Source: an uncultured Campylobacter sp.
GTDB lineage: Bacteria; Campylobacterota; Campylobacteria; Campylobacterales; Campylobacteraceae
Direction: 5' to 3'
DNA: 7,003 nt
Assembly: GCA_937965895.1 (NCBI GenBank)
Contig: CALCKS010000098.1
Span: 1 to 7,003, forward strand
Positions within the stretch are counted from its first letter, which is position 1. Each line of letters opens with the position of its first letter. Positions 1-5,142 of the stretch are shown piece by piece. The translations under genes and the position numbers were made by a program. The notes beneath the pieces are model-generated. The model ran no database searches. It saw only the letters and a list, made by a program, of their open reading frames with translations, and was not told the DNA's origin.

Positions 1-32
1 TCGATCTCGGTCTCGTAGGTTACAAGTTTCAT
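1..32 (-). CDS. Start of a gene running off the window (partial)
   Basis: An ATG at 32 (read leftwards) opens a frame beginning MKLVTYETEI, with no stop before the window edge. A clear AAGGAG lies 5 bases before the ATG, inside the last codons of the preceding gene, whose stop is only 2 bases away. The good Shine-Dalgarno and tight spacing support a real start that continues the operon. Only about ten residues are visible, too few to assign a family or function. Confidence 0.6.
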   Translation of the reverse strand, partial: MKLVTYETEI

Positions 33-34
33 CT

Positions 35-229
35 CTACTCCTTGACTTGATTTATGGTCACGATCACGCGGTTAAGCTTGCCGTCGTCCAGTTTTTCTAT
101 CTCGCGCATTATCCACGCTATTTTGGCGCGGCGCTTCGTTTCGGTTTGCGCGACTTCGTTTTGGCGTTTACAAAATTTATCAAGCTCGGCTAAGGCCGCT
201 TTTTCTTTTTCTCTGTCGGGGCTACTCAT
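35..229 (-). CDS. Small charged helical protein, unknown function
   Basis: A 64 aa protein starting MSSPDREKEK, rich in Lys, Arg and Glu and predicted mostly helical from its composition. There is one Cys (FCKRQ) and no signal peptide, membrane segment or recognised domain. An ATG two codons earlier (235) is in frame, but it sits directly against the AAAGG Shine-Dalgarno. The ATG at 229 is 6 bases away and is preferred; it overlaps the upstream gene by 8 bases (ATGAGTAG), so translation is probably coupled. Its last codons carry the Shine-Dalgarno of the next gene. It resembles small phage proteins of unknown role; a DNA- or protein-binding role would be speculation. That it is a gene is fairly sure; its function is not known. 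Confidence 0.6.
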   Translation of the reverse strand: MSSPDREKEKAALAELDKFCKRQNEVAQTETKRRAKIAWIMREIEKLDDGKLNRVIVTINQVKE

Positions 230-644
230 TTTCATCCTTTAATCTGAATCCAAGCGCATAAAGCGGAGCAAAGTTGTGGAAATTTGATAATTTTTCAATC
301 TCGTCTCTAGTTGCGCGGTAATCTGATTTTTCCCAGTGACCGTCCACGTCTTGATACTCCCAATACCAAAGCACGTCATCGACGCTTATGCATTTGCCTT
401 CGTAGAGAAAAATTTCAGTATCTATTAGTTCCGCGATGTTGCCTAGCTGCTTAGATATGAAATGCTTGTTTAAATTCTTATCAATCGTTACTTTTTTTGC
501 GGGCCTAACGCGATATTCAAAACTATTCCAATCCCAAAGCGGGTATTTTATCTCGCTCCAGTCATCCGCGCCTTTGTCGCTTACTTCTATTGCCTCGCCC
601 CCAACATAAGCTTGCATTACTTCGATCATTTCGTCTATGTTCAT
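222..644 (-). CDS. Phage protein with W/DW/YRV.P motif, unknown function
   Basis: A 140 aa acidic, Trp-rich protein. Residues 1-50 follow a layout I know from many small phage and prophage proteins of unknown function: an N-terminal helix (MNIDEMIEVMQAY), G15-G16, then W29, P35-L-W-D-W39 and a closing Y44-R-V-R-P48. The rest (51-140) has further aromatic residues (WYWEY at 93-97) and no motif I can name. Its ATG overlaps the stop of the preceding gene as ATGA, and a strong AGGAGG lies 7 bases upstream, so the start is well supported. There are no membrane segments or signal peptide, so it is likely cytoplasmic. The N-terminal pattern may be a small binding module; this is inference only. Confidence 0.7.
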   Translation of the reverse strand: MNIDEMIEVMQAYVGGEAIEVSDKGADDWSEIKYPLWDWNSFEYRVRPAKKVTIDKNLNKHFISKQLGNIAELIDTEIFLYEGKCISVDDVLWYWEYQDVDGHWEKSDYRATRDEIEKLSNFHNFAPLYALGFRLKDENE

Positions 645-1063
645 TTTTTATCCTCCTCTATAAAAACCCCGTTTTTTTGGGTTAGATATGCGCTCAAAAC
701 CGCATCTTTTAATTTTGGAGCCCTTAAAATTTCAAAGAGTTTCTCTAAAATTTCATCTACTTCGGATAGGGGAGCCTTTTCCTCTATTTCAAAAACGATC
801 ATATTCCCAAGTTTAATACAATGTCTATTGCTATTCATAGCATAAGCCAAGATGCAAATTTTAAGCTCCCAGCCGTCATTAACACTACAATGTACCCAAG
901 CGCTTTTCGTCCTTATTCCGTTTAGTCTGCCTCTTAAAAGCCTTAAACGGCCTAGTGTCTCGCGTAGGCCATCAAGGCAGATAAAGCTATCCTTGAGTAT
1001 TTCAATTCCGCCAGCCCCCAATTCAAATATCCTCTCTGTAGAAGCAACTCCTGTATTCATCAT
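641..1063 (-). CDS. Hypothetical protein, 140 aa
   Basis: Not recognised. The protein is 140 aa with three Cys (FICLD, VHCSV, ICILA) and a fourth at RHCIKL. A hydrophobic middle region (WELKICILAYAM) looks like a buried strand or helix rather than a membrane span. A charged helical C-terminus contains SEVDEILEKLFEIL. Two consecutive ATG codons (1063 and 1060) are possible starts. The first gives an ATGA overlap with the preceding stop; the second is better spaced (7 bases) from the AAAGGA upstream. It ends in an ATGA overlap with the next gene. The stretch 661-1020 is about 40% GC by hand count, clearly lower than ssb (about 49%), suggesting a separate origin within a mosaic element. Confidence 0.6.
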   Translation of the reverse strand: MMNTGVASTERIFELGAGGIEILKDSFICLDGLRETLGRLRLLRGRLNGIRTKSAWVHCSVNDGWELKICILAYAMNSNRHCIKLGNMIVFEIEEKAPLSEVDEILEKLFEILRAPKLKDAVLSAYLTQKNGVFIEEDKK

Positions 1064-1236
1064 CTTATCCTTTCTATCGTTTCTTTGATTTCTTTTATGT
1101 CCTCTATCCAGGACTTGTATGGCTCTCTGTTTGCCCCGTGCGCCAAATCTATTTTTAGCTTTAGCGCGTCGAGCCGTTTTTCAAGAGTGGCTAGCTCTGC
1201 GATTATTGCTCGCAAATCGTCTGCTATTTCTTTCAT
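1060..1236 (-). CDS. Small coiled-coil-like protein, unknown function
   Basis: A 58 aa protein from the internal ATG at 1236 (MKEIADDLRA). The region around residues 5-30 has Leu/Ile spaced like heptads (LRAIIAELATLEKRLDALKL), so a coiled coil or helical hairpin is likely; the C-terminus is also helical (IEDIKEIKETIERIR). A longer frame starts at an ATG at 1281 and would add MRSRRQYLRKSKAFA, but it overlaps the YopX-family gene by 49 bases in another frame. The ATG at 1236 forms an ATGA overlap, the same junction used six more times in this operon, so I prefer it. No strong Shine-Dalgarno precedes it, consistent with translation by coupling. Function unknown; a small oligomeric or partner-binding protein is a guess. 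Confidence 0.55.
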   Translation of the reverse strand: MKEIADDLRAIIAELATLEKRLDALKLKIDLAHGANREPYKSWIEDIKEIKETIERIR

Positions 1237-1640
1237 TGCAAAAGCTTTGGATTTTCGTAAATATTGCCGACGACTTCGCATGCTTCATTGAGTCTTACCC
1301 TTCCGCCTTGTTTGTTTCTTATATCCGGCGGCAGGTATTGTCCAATATAATTATTCCACTCATCTCTAAAACCGCCATCTTTAAAAACTACTTGGAATAA
1401 ATCCCTTTTCTTGTTAAAAGGGTTTGCGCGCAATTCAAGAATATCGCCCTCATAAATTTCTACGCCGTATTTATCTTTTAAGCCAGTATATTGCATAATC
1501 ACTAGATCATCAATCCATTCATAGCTATTTCCTGCAAACTTACTCCAAATCGTCGCCTTTTCATCTACAAAATCGAGTTCTAAAATGGGATACATTACTT
1601 CAATATCTTTTCGCCACGCCCTAAATTTAATTATTTCCAA
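1233..1640 (-). CDS. YopX family protein
   Basis: The sequence matches the YopX family, small proteins common in phages and prophages of Firmicutes and Campylobacter and of unknown function. Diagnostic segments, numbered from the outer TTG, are the N-terminal IIKFRAW (5-11), the central MQYTGLKDKYGVEIYEGDIL (51-70) and the C-terminal VVGNIYENPKLL (125-136). There is no ATG: the frame can start at TTG 1646 or TTG 1640. The Shine-Dalgarno AAAGGA touches the first but is about 6 bases from the second, and the second gives MEIIKFRAW, a typical family N-terminus, so 1640 (135 aa) is chosen. The stop overlaps the following 58 aa gene as ATGA. Family assignment is firm; biological role is not known. 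Confidence 0.85.
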   Translation of the reverse strand: MEIIKFRAWRKDIEVMYPILELDFVDEKATIWSKFAGNSYEWIDDLVIMQYTGLKDKYGVEIYEGDILELRANPFNKKRDLFQVVFKDGGFRDEWNNYIGQYLPPDIRNKQGGRVRLNEACEVVGNIYENPKLLQ

Positions 1641-1651
1641 TGTCAATCCTT

Positions 1652-2101
1652 TTAAATATTGTCTATGTAAAAATACGCTAGGCGTTGGCTATCCTCCGCC
1701 TCTTTGCGGTATTCGGTATCGTAGCTCTTGTTTGAGATATACGCTATCTTTTCCTTATTTGCCGCGTAAAATTCCGCTAGTATCGGCGCGAGTTTTTGCC
1801 CCTTGCGTTCATTTGGCGCGAAACGCAGATAAAGCAGGTCGCAGGCTAGCTGCGGCGCGGTAGTGCCGAAGTTTTCTTTTCGCACGGCCGCTTTGTTATC
1901 AAGTGCGCTAATTTGCAGGTCGATACGTTTCTTGTATTCGTGGTAGTATTGGATGATAGGAAACATCGCCTTTAAAAGCTCGTCGATAAATTTGCTCGCT
2001 TTTTTGTTGATGAAAAGCCCCAGCTCCTCGGTGCTGTCCATTTTGAGAAAAGAGTACGCCATTACGAATATGGCGGCATCTTTGAGTTCGTTGGTAGTCA
2101 T
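1652..2101 (-). CDS. Hypothetical protein, 149 aa, mostly helical
   Basis: Not recognised. The 149 aa protein is mostly helical: MTTNELKDAAIFVMAYSFLK, then a charged helix containing FIDELLKAMFPIIQYYHEYK (hydrophobic but not long enough to be a convincing membrane span), then a polar C-terminus rich in Tyr, Lys and Glu that ends DSQRLAYFYIDNI. No catalytic motif is visible. Its start is an ATGA overlap with the preceding gene, with AAAGG 6 bases upstream. Its stop is a few bases before the TTG start of the YopX-family gene, and the A-rich end of this gene supplies that gene's Shine-Dalgarno. It appears to be a phage accessory protein; no function can be assigned. Confidence 0.65.
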   Translation of the reverse strand: MTTNELKDAAIFVMAYSFLKMDSTEELGLFINKKASKFIDELLKAMFPIIQYYHEYKKRIDLQISALDNKAAVRKENFGTTAPQLACDLLYLRFAPNERKGQKLAPILAEFYAANKEKIAYISNKSYDTEYRKEAEDSQRLAYFYIDNI

Positions 2102-2454
2102 ATTTTGCCTTTCTCTGGCTTGCCGACCCGCTTGATTATAGTGCGCAGTTTGGTGTCTTTCGTAGTCATCGCCGTGGCTTCTAGCCCCTTTTGCGCCAAT
2201 TCCTTAATTTCTAGCAAACGCTCTATCACGCTAGGCGGCAACGGCTCTTTTTTGCGTCGCTTCCTTTGCGTAGGTTCTTGCGTAAGTTTGCTAGGCGGCA
2301 AGCTAGCCCAATATTTATCGAGCTTCTCGCCGTAGTATTCAAACGCTTCCGCCTCGCTTAGCCTCACATGCTCGGGCAACGGGTCGCTAACCCACCGTCC
2401 GTTTTGCATACGCATTGTCGATTTTTGAAACATTACCGCTTCGCCGTAGGTCAT
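2098..2454 (-). CDS. Hypothetical basic protein, 118 aa
   Basis: Not recognised. The N-terminal half is mixed and aromatic (NGRWVSDPLPEHVRLSEAEAFEYYG). The second half is basic, with QRKRRKKEP near residues 63-71 and a Lys-rich end (IIKRVGKPEKGKI), so nucleic-acid binding is possible but unproven. The tetrapeptide LPPS occurs twice around the basic patch, encoded by the same 10 bases (ctaggcggca on the plus strand, at about 2231 and 2291). The start has an excellent GGGAGG 5 bases upstream, in the 12-base gap after the PP-loop gene. The stop overlaps the next gene as ATGA. The context suggests cotranscription with the modification genes; a structural or regulatory partner role for them is only a possibility. 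Confidence 0.65.
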   Translation of the reverse strand: MTYGEAVMFQKSTMRMQNGRWVSDPLPEHVRLSEAEAFEYYGEKLDKYWASLPPSKLTQEPTQRKRRKKEPLPPSVIERLLEIKELAQKGLEATAMTTKDTKLRTIIKRVGKPEKGKI

Positions 2455-2466
2455 TAGCCCCTCCCA

Positions 2467-3261
2467 TTAAATTTTGCAGAAACAGTCTTTCAGCGGGGCG
2501 TCTGTAAAATCGAATAGCCCGCCTTGCTTGTCGGCTTTTATGAATTCTTTTTCCATATCCTCACAAGTTCGCTGACGGCTGAACCAATACTTGTTTTGCA
2601 CGCGCTCGCCCTGTTTTTCTAGTTGAAACAATTTCGCTTCGATCTGCTTCATATACTCCCAATCTTTGAAAAAATATTTCCAGACTTGAAAAAAACTTCT
2701 ATCGCTTTGAGCCGGGCAAAAACTGCACCCCGTACGCGTGAAATATCTATACAGCGGGTTTTCCATTTCGCGCTCTTTTAGATACGCCGCGCAATCGGTT
2801 TCACTCATAGAAAAATCGTCAATGAGCGGATAAAGAAACTCATTGCCAGCCATTTTGCGATGAATTTCGCTTGTCGTGTAACCGATGTAAATTTTATATT
2901 CGGTTATGCCTTGCTCTTTTAGCCAACGCTCAAACGGGCGGGTTTTACTCTCACGTCTCCATGTGCAAAAACCCATAGCCTGAGGCGCGGGTAGCCCTCT
3001 GATCAGCCCCTCGTTTTCGCCTTTTGAAATTTTGCCAAATACGCTATCTTCAAACGAAATTTCGGGTTTTAGCGTGATAACCTCTTTGCTGTAGCGCGCT
3101 TTGAAGTATTCAGATAGCCGCTCTACATAGCGATACATCAGATCAAACTCGTGAAGTGTATCCTTGAATACGATGTAGTCCAGCGGTCGGCCGTGCCTTA
3201 AAAGCATATCGACCATCGCCGTGCTGTCTTTACCACCCGAAAGTGTTGCTATGTAGGTCAT
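2467..3261 (-). CDS. PAPS-reductase-family PP-loop protein (phage-type)
   Basis: A 264 aa member of the phosphoadenosine phosphosulfate reductase/ATP pyrophosphatase superfamily. The PP-loop SGGKDST is at residues 8-14. Family members bind and split ATP or PAPS. FCTWRRESKTRP (98-109) matches the Cys-x-Lys-x-Pro region seen in DndC-like and phage PAPS-reductase-like proteins. A Cys pair follows in GCSFCPA (178-184), with further Cys at 157, 233, 260 and 262; several could hold an Fe-S cluster or zinc. True assimilatory PAPS reductase normally acts with sulfate-assimilation genes, none of which are here, so a DNA or RNA sulfur/base-modification or other nucleotide role is more likely. It is translationally coupled to the methyltransferase (ATGA at 3258-3261) with AGGAAG upstream. 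The family is sure; the substrate is not. Confidence 0.85.
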   Translation of the reverse strand: MTYIATLSGGKDSTAMVDMLLRHGRPLDYIVFKDTLHEFDLMYRYVERLSEYFKARYSKEVITLKPEISFEDSVFGKISKGENEGLIRGLPAPQAMGFCTWRRESKTRPFERWLKEQGITEYKIYIGYTTSEIHRKMAGNEFLYPLIDDFSMSETDCAAYLKEREMENPLYRYFTRTGCSFCPAQSDRSFFQVWKYFFKDWEYMKQIEAKLFQLEKQGERVQNKYWFSRQRTCEDMEKEFIKADKQGGLFDFTDAPLKDCFCKI

Positions 3262-3824
3262 TTCCCCTTCCTCGCTACGTCGCTATCGTTATCTATCCAA
3301 TGTATAGTCGGCGCGCCCTTGTGTCTAGTATCGAAAATATACCAAGCATATACCATCATACCTGTTTCGTATTTGCCGTCCGGGCGTATCTGGGCGGAGA
3401 GCAAAGGGTAGCGCGCGAAAACGTAGATTTTCTCTAAAATCTCGTGCGAATAAATTTCGTCTAGCCGCTCTTTGCCGTGCAGATAATTAAGCGGTAGCAA
3501 AAACGCAAATCTAGGCGCGATTTCGCACGCTTTCAGGATAAACTCTTTGGCGAGGCTAAATGGCGGATTTGTGACGATCGCGTCAAATTTGCGCGTTTCG
3601 GCTAGAAAATCTTTGCCGTTTAGTAGCAAATCGTAAGCTGTAATGTCCTCGTATCCCGCCTCTTTCAAAATCGCCGTTATCGCGCCCGCACCGCAAGCAG
3701 GCTCTAGTATGCGCCCGCTAAACTTCTCTACCTCCAAGAGACGCCGCGTAATAGCGTATGGCGTCTGGTAGAAGTCGCTTTTTGAGCGCTTCTTGTTCGT
3801 ATTGCCGCTAAAATTTTTGCCCAT
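3258..3824 (-). CDS. Phage DNA N6-adenine methyltransferase
   Basis: An S-adenosylmethionine-dependent methyltransferase, 188 aa from the preferred start. Numbered from an upstream ATG at 3830, SDFYQTP (18-24) is the usual phage N-terminal signature, ILEPACGAGA (41-50) is motif I for S-adenosylmethionine binding, DL at 67-68 is the acidic end of the next strand, and TNPPF (87-91) is the motif IV catalytic loop of amino-group methyltransferases. A late AWYIF (162-166) is also typical. The compact size and absence of an obvious target-recognition domain fit phage orphan enzymes that methylate adenine, often to protect DNA from host restriction. The ATG at 3824 lies 6 bases after TAGGA while 3830 is too close, so 3824 is chosen. 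No partner restriction endonuclease is next to it. It overlaps the PP-loop gene by 4 bases. Confidence 0.85.
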   Translation of the reverse strand: MGKNFSGNTNKKRSKSDFYQTPYAITRRLLEVEKFSGRILEPACGAGAITAILKEAGYEDITAYDLLLNGKDFLAETRKFDAIVTNPPFSLAKEFILKACEIAPRFAFLLPLNYLHGKERLDEIYSHEILEKIYVFARYPLLSAQIRPDGKYETGMMVYAWYIFDTRHKGAPTIHWIDNDSDVARKGK

Positions 3825-3832
3825 TTTCATTC

Positions 3833-4318
3833 CTAAAACGGTATCGTTTCGTCGCCGTCGTCGTATTTGTCGGCATCAATGTCTATTTCGCGGTCGTAGT
3901 CATCGGCAGGCGGTTTTTGCTGCTGCGGCTTCTTGGGCACGCTTTGTTGCGAGTGCGAATATCCGCCCTGATAGCCTTGATTACTACCGCCCTGTTGTTG
4001 TCCGCCGCCTAGCATTTCCATATTTTCGACGGCTACCGTATGTTTTGAGCGGTTTTGCCCGTTGCTATCCGTCCATTGGTCGAATTTTAAGCGACCCTCT
4101 ACTAAAAGCTTTGAGCCTTTGCTGAGGTATTGATTTGCTATCTCCGCGTGTTTTCCGAAAAACGTTATGTCGATAAAGCACGTTTCTTCGCGCTTCTCCC
4201 CATTTAGCGTGTATTTTCGGGTTACGGCTATACCCGAACTGCCTATCGCCGCGCCGCTTTGGGTGTAGCGCAAATCAATATCCCTTACTAATCTACCCAA
4301 TAATATGACTCTGTTCAT
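3833..4318 (-). CDS. ssb: Single-stranded DNA-binding protein (SSB)
   Basis: A complete 161 aa SSB. Residues 1-103 form the OB fold, opening MNRVILLGRLVRDIDLRYT and containing FIDITFFGKHAEIA (48-61), YLSKGSKLLVEGRL (64-77) and RSKHTVAVENMEML (90-103). Residues 104-138 are a Gln/Gly/Pro-rich linker. Residues 139-161 are acidic and end DDGDETIPF, the conserved tip that recruits partner proteins. The KGSKLLVEGRL and SKHT.AVENMEML wording is like SSBs of Campylobacter. The protein coats single-stranded DNA and would protect substrate or load RecT. The AAGGAG that starts it (4326-4331) lies within the last codons of the HNH gene, whose stop is 26 bases inside ssb. The methyltransferase gene follows at once. 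Confidence 0.95.
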   Translation of the reverse strand: MNRVILLGRLVRDIDLRYTQSGAAIGSSGIAVTRKYTLNGEKREETCFIDITFFGKHAEIANQYLSKGSKLLVEGRLKFDQWTDSNGQNRSKHTVAVENMEMLGGGQQQGGSNQGYQGGYSHSQQSVPKKPQQQKPPADDYDREIDIDADKYDDGDETIPF

Positions 4319-4910
4319 CTATGAGCTCCTTATAAATTTTTCTATGATATATTTTTAAGATTTGATTTTTAGAAACAGGCATAGTTTTGGCCACTGAGTA
4401 AGCGCTAGCCCCTTGCTGTTGTAATATAAGGATTGTTTTGATCTGGTCTGGCGTCAGCTTTCTTTTTGCTTTGCCGTTTTTTGAGGCAGTGGCTCTGCCT
4501 ATTTCTGATCTATTCCATTTGTCAAGACGAATAGCCGACATTCTTATGCTTTTTTCGCTCGCTTTGGCAAGCCCCGTTTTATAAGAGTGGACTATATTTT
4601 CTTTGGCAGTCGCCCACTCTAAATTCTCAAGCCGATTATCGGTTTTTACGCCATTTTTGTGATTTATTTGCGGCTTGCGATCAGGGTTTACCAAAAAGGC
4701 TTCACAGACCAACCTATGGACGGGCTTTTTGCTTTGTTTTCTATTTTTGTGTAAACTAACATAATCATACCCATTATTATCAGTTACCTTTTTAAGCCAT
4801 AGCCCTTTATGGTTTGGGTTGTATTTGTTGGCCTTGGGGTGGCTAAAAACCATCCCGCCATCAGTAATAGAATAAAGACCCTCATATCCAATAACTGGTT
4901 TTATTTTCAT
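4293..4910 (-). CDS. HNH homing-type endonuclease with NUMOD4 domain
   Basis: A 205 aa free-standing nuclease. Residues 4-22 are a NUMOD4 module (KPVIGYEGLYSITDGGMVF), a DNA-recognition element of homing endonucleases. The HNH domain spans about 64-108: HRLVCEAF (65-72), INHKNG (82-87, key H84), N92, NLEW (96-99), H108. Residues 151-195 (LTPDQIKTILILQQQGASA, then SVAKTMPVSKNQILKIYHRK) look like a C-terminal helix-turn-helix DNA-binding region. The tail IDEQSHIIG is encoded by bases shared with ssb and may be read-through. The gene is about 39% GC against about 49% for ssb, and it sits between ssb and a small basic gene, as mobile HNH genes do in phages. The upstream GGGGGCG is a weak ribosome site. 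Catalytic residues appear intact. Confidence 0.9.
   Translation of the reverse strand: MKIKPVIGYEGLYSITDGGMVFSHPKANKYNPNHKGLWLKKVTDNNGYDYVSLHKNRKQSKKPVHRLVCEAFLVNPDRKPQINHKNGVKTDNRLENLEWATAKENIVHSYKTGLAKASEKSIRMSAIRLDKWNRSEIGRATASKNGKAKRKLTPDQIKTILILQQQGASAYSVAKTMPVSKNQILKIYHRKIYKELIDEQSHIIG
4326..4331 (-). promoter_or_regulatory. SSB Shine-Dalgarno inside the HNH coding region
   Basis: AAGGAG lies 7 bases before the ssb ATG at 4318. It also encodes Lys-Glu of the HNH C-terminus (YKEL). Ribosomes finishing the HNH gene pass through it, so ssb may be both independently started and coupled to HNH translation. Confidence 0.8.
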
Positions 4911-4944
4911 AGTACGCCCCCACGCGTGAGATGCTCGACTAAAA

Positions 4945-5139
4945 CTATTTTGTTAAACATCTCTTAGCCTTTCGTCTGTTTGCCCTTATTCTTTGGCTCC
5001 TATCATAAGCGCCTTTTGTGCGTCTTGTTTTTGAGCGAGGCATGCGGGACTTGCTCTTTTTTGTTTGTGGCGTACCTTGAAAATCATCTATGCTATTTAA
5101 CCCCGCAAATAATGCACCTAAAATTCCTAATGCCTTCAT
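4945..5139 (-). CDS. Small, very basic protein, unknown function
   Basis: A 64 aa protein in two parts. Residues 1-14 are hydrophobic and Gly/Ala/Leu-rich (MKALGILGALFAGL). Residues 27-64 contain 18 Lys/Arg of 38 and a single acidic residue (D46). One Cys is near the end. It starts with a textbook AAGGAG 7 bases upstream, placed in the last codons of RecT; only 3 bases separate the two genes, so the start is well supported. The basic tail suggests nucleic-acid or membrane-surface binding, and its place between RecT and ssb fits a recombination accessory factor, but no family is recognised. The short hydrophobic N-terminus is too short to be a convincing membrane span or standard signal peptide. 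Confidence 0.65.
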   Translation of the reverse strand: MKALGILGALFAGLNSIDDFQGTPQTKKSKSRMPRSKTRRTKGAYDRSQRIRANRRKAKRCLTK

Positions 5140-5142
5140 TTT

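Noticed and set aside
612..1088. Plus-strand frames of 77 and 78 aa opposite the 641-1063 gene
   Set aside because: No ribosome site or family motif, opposite to an operon with ATGA joins. Treated as shadows.
1237..1281. Longer N-terminus for the 58 aa gene (start at 1281)
   Set aside because: It would overlap the conserved YopX C-terminus by 49 bases, has no good Shine-Dalgarno, and the internal ATG makes the usual ATGA join.
1085..1400. Plus-strand frames of 68 and 93 aa opposite the YopX and 58 aa genes
   Set aside because: They overlap each other and the YopX-family gene, whose identity is clear. Their hydrophobic look comes from antisense reading of charged helices.
2231..2300. Repeated ctaggcggca in the 118 aa gene
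   Set aside because: Ten bases only, explained by two LPPS tetrapeptides with the same codons. Too short to call a functional repeat.
3793..4125. Plus-strand frame of about 110 aa opposite the methyltransferase and ssb
   Set aside because: It lies antisense to two firmly identified genes, has low-complexity Arg-rich translation and no family motif. It is a frame shadow of the minus-strand genes.
4921..4928. Palindrome CACGCGTG before the HNH gene
   Set aside because: Eight bases with no partner site or spacing that would identify an operator or attachment site. It may be chance.
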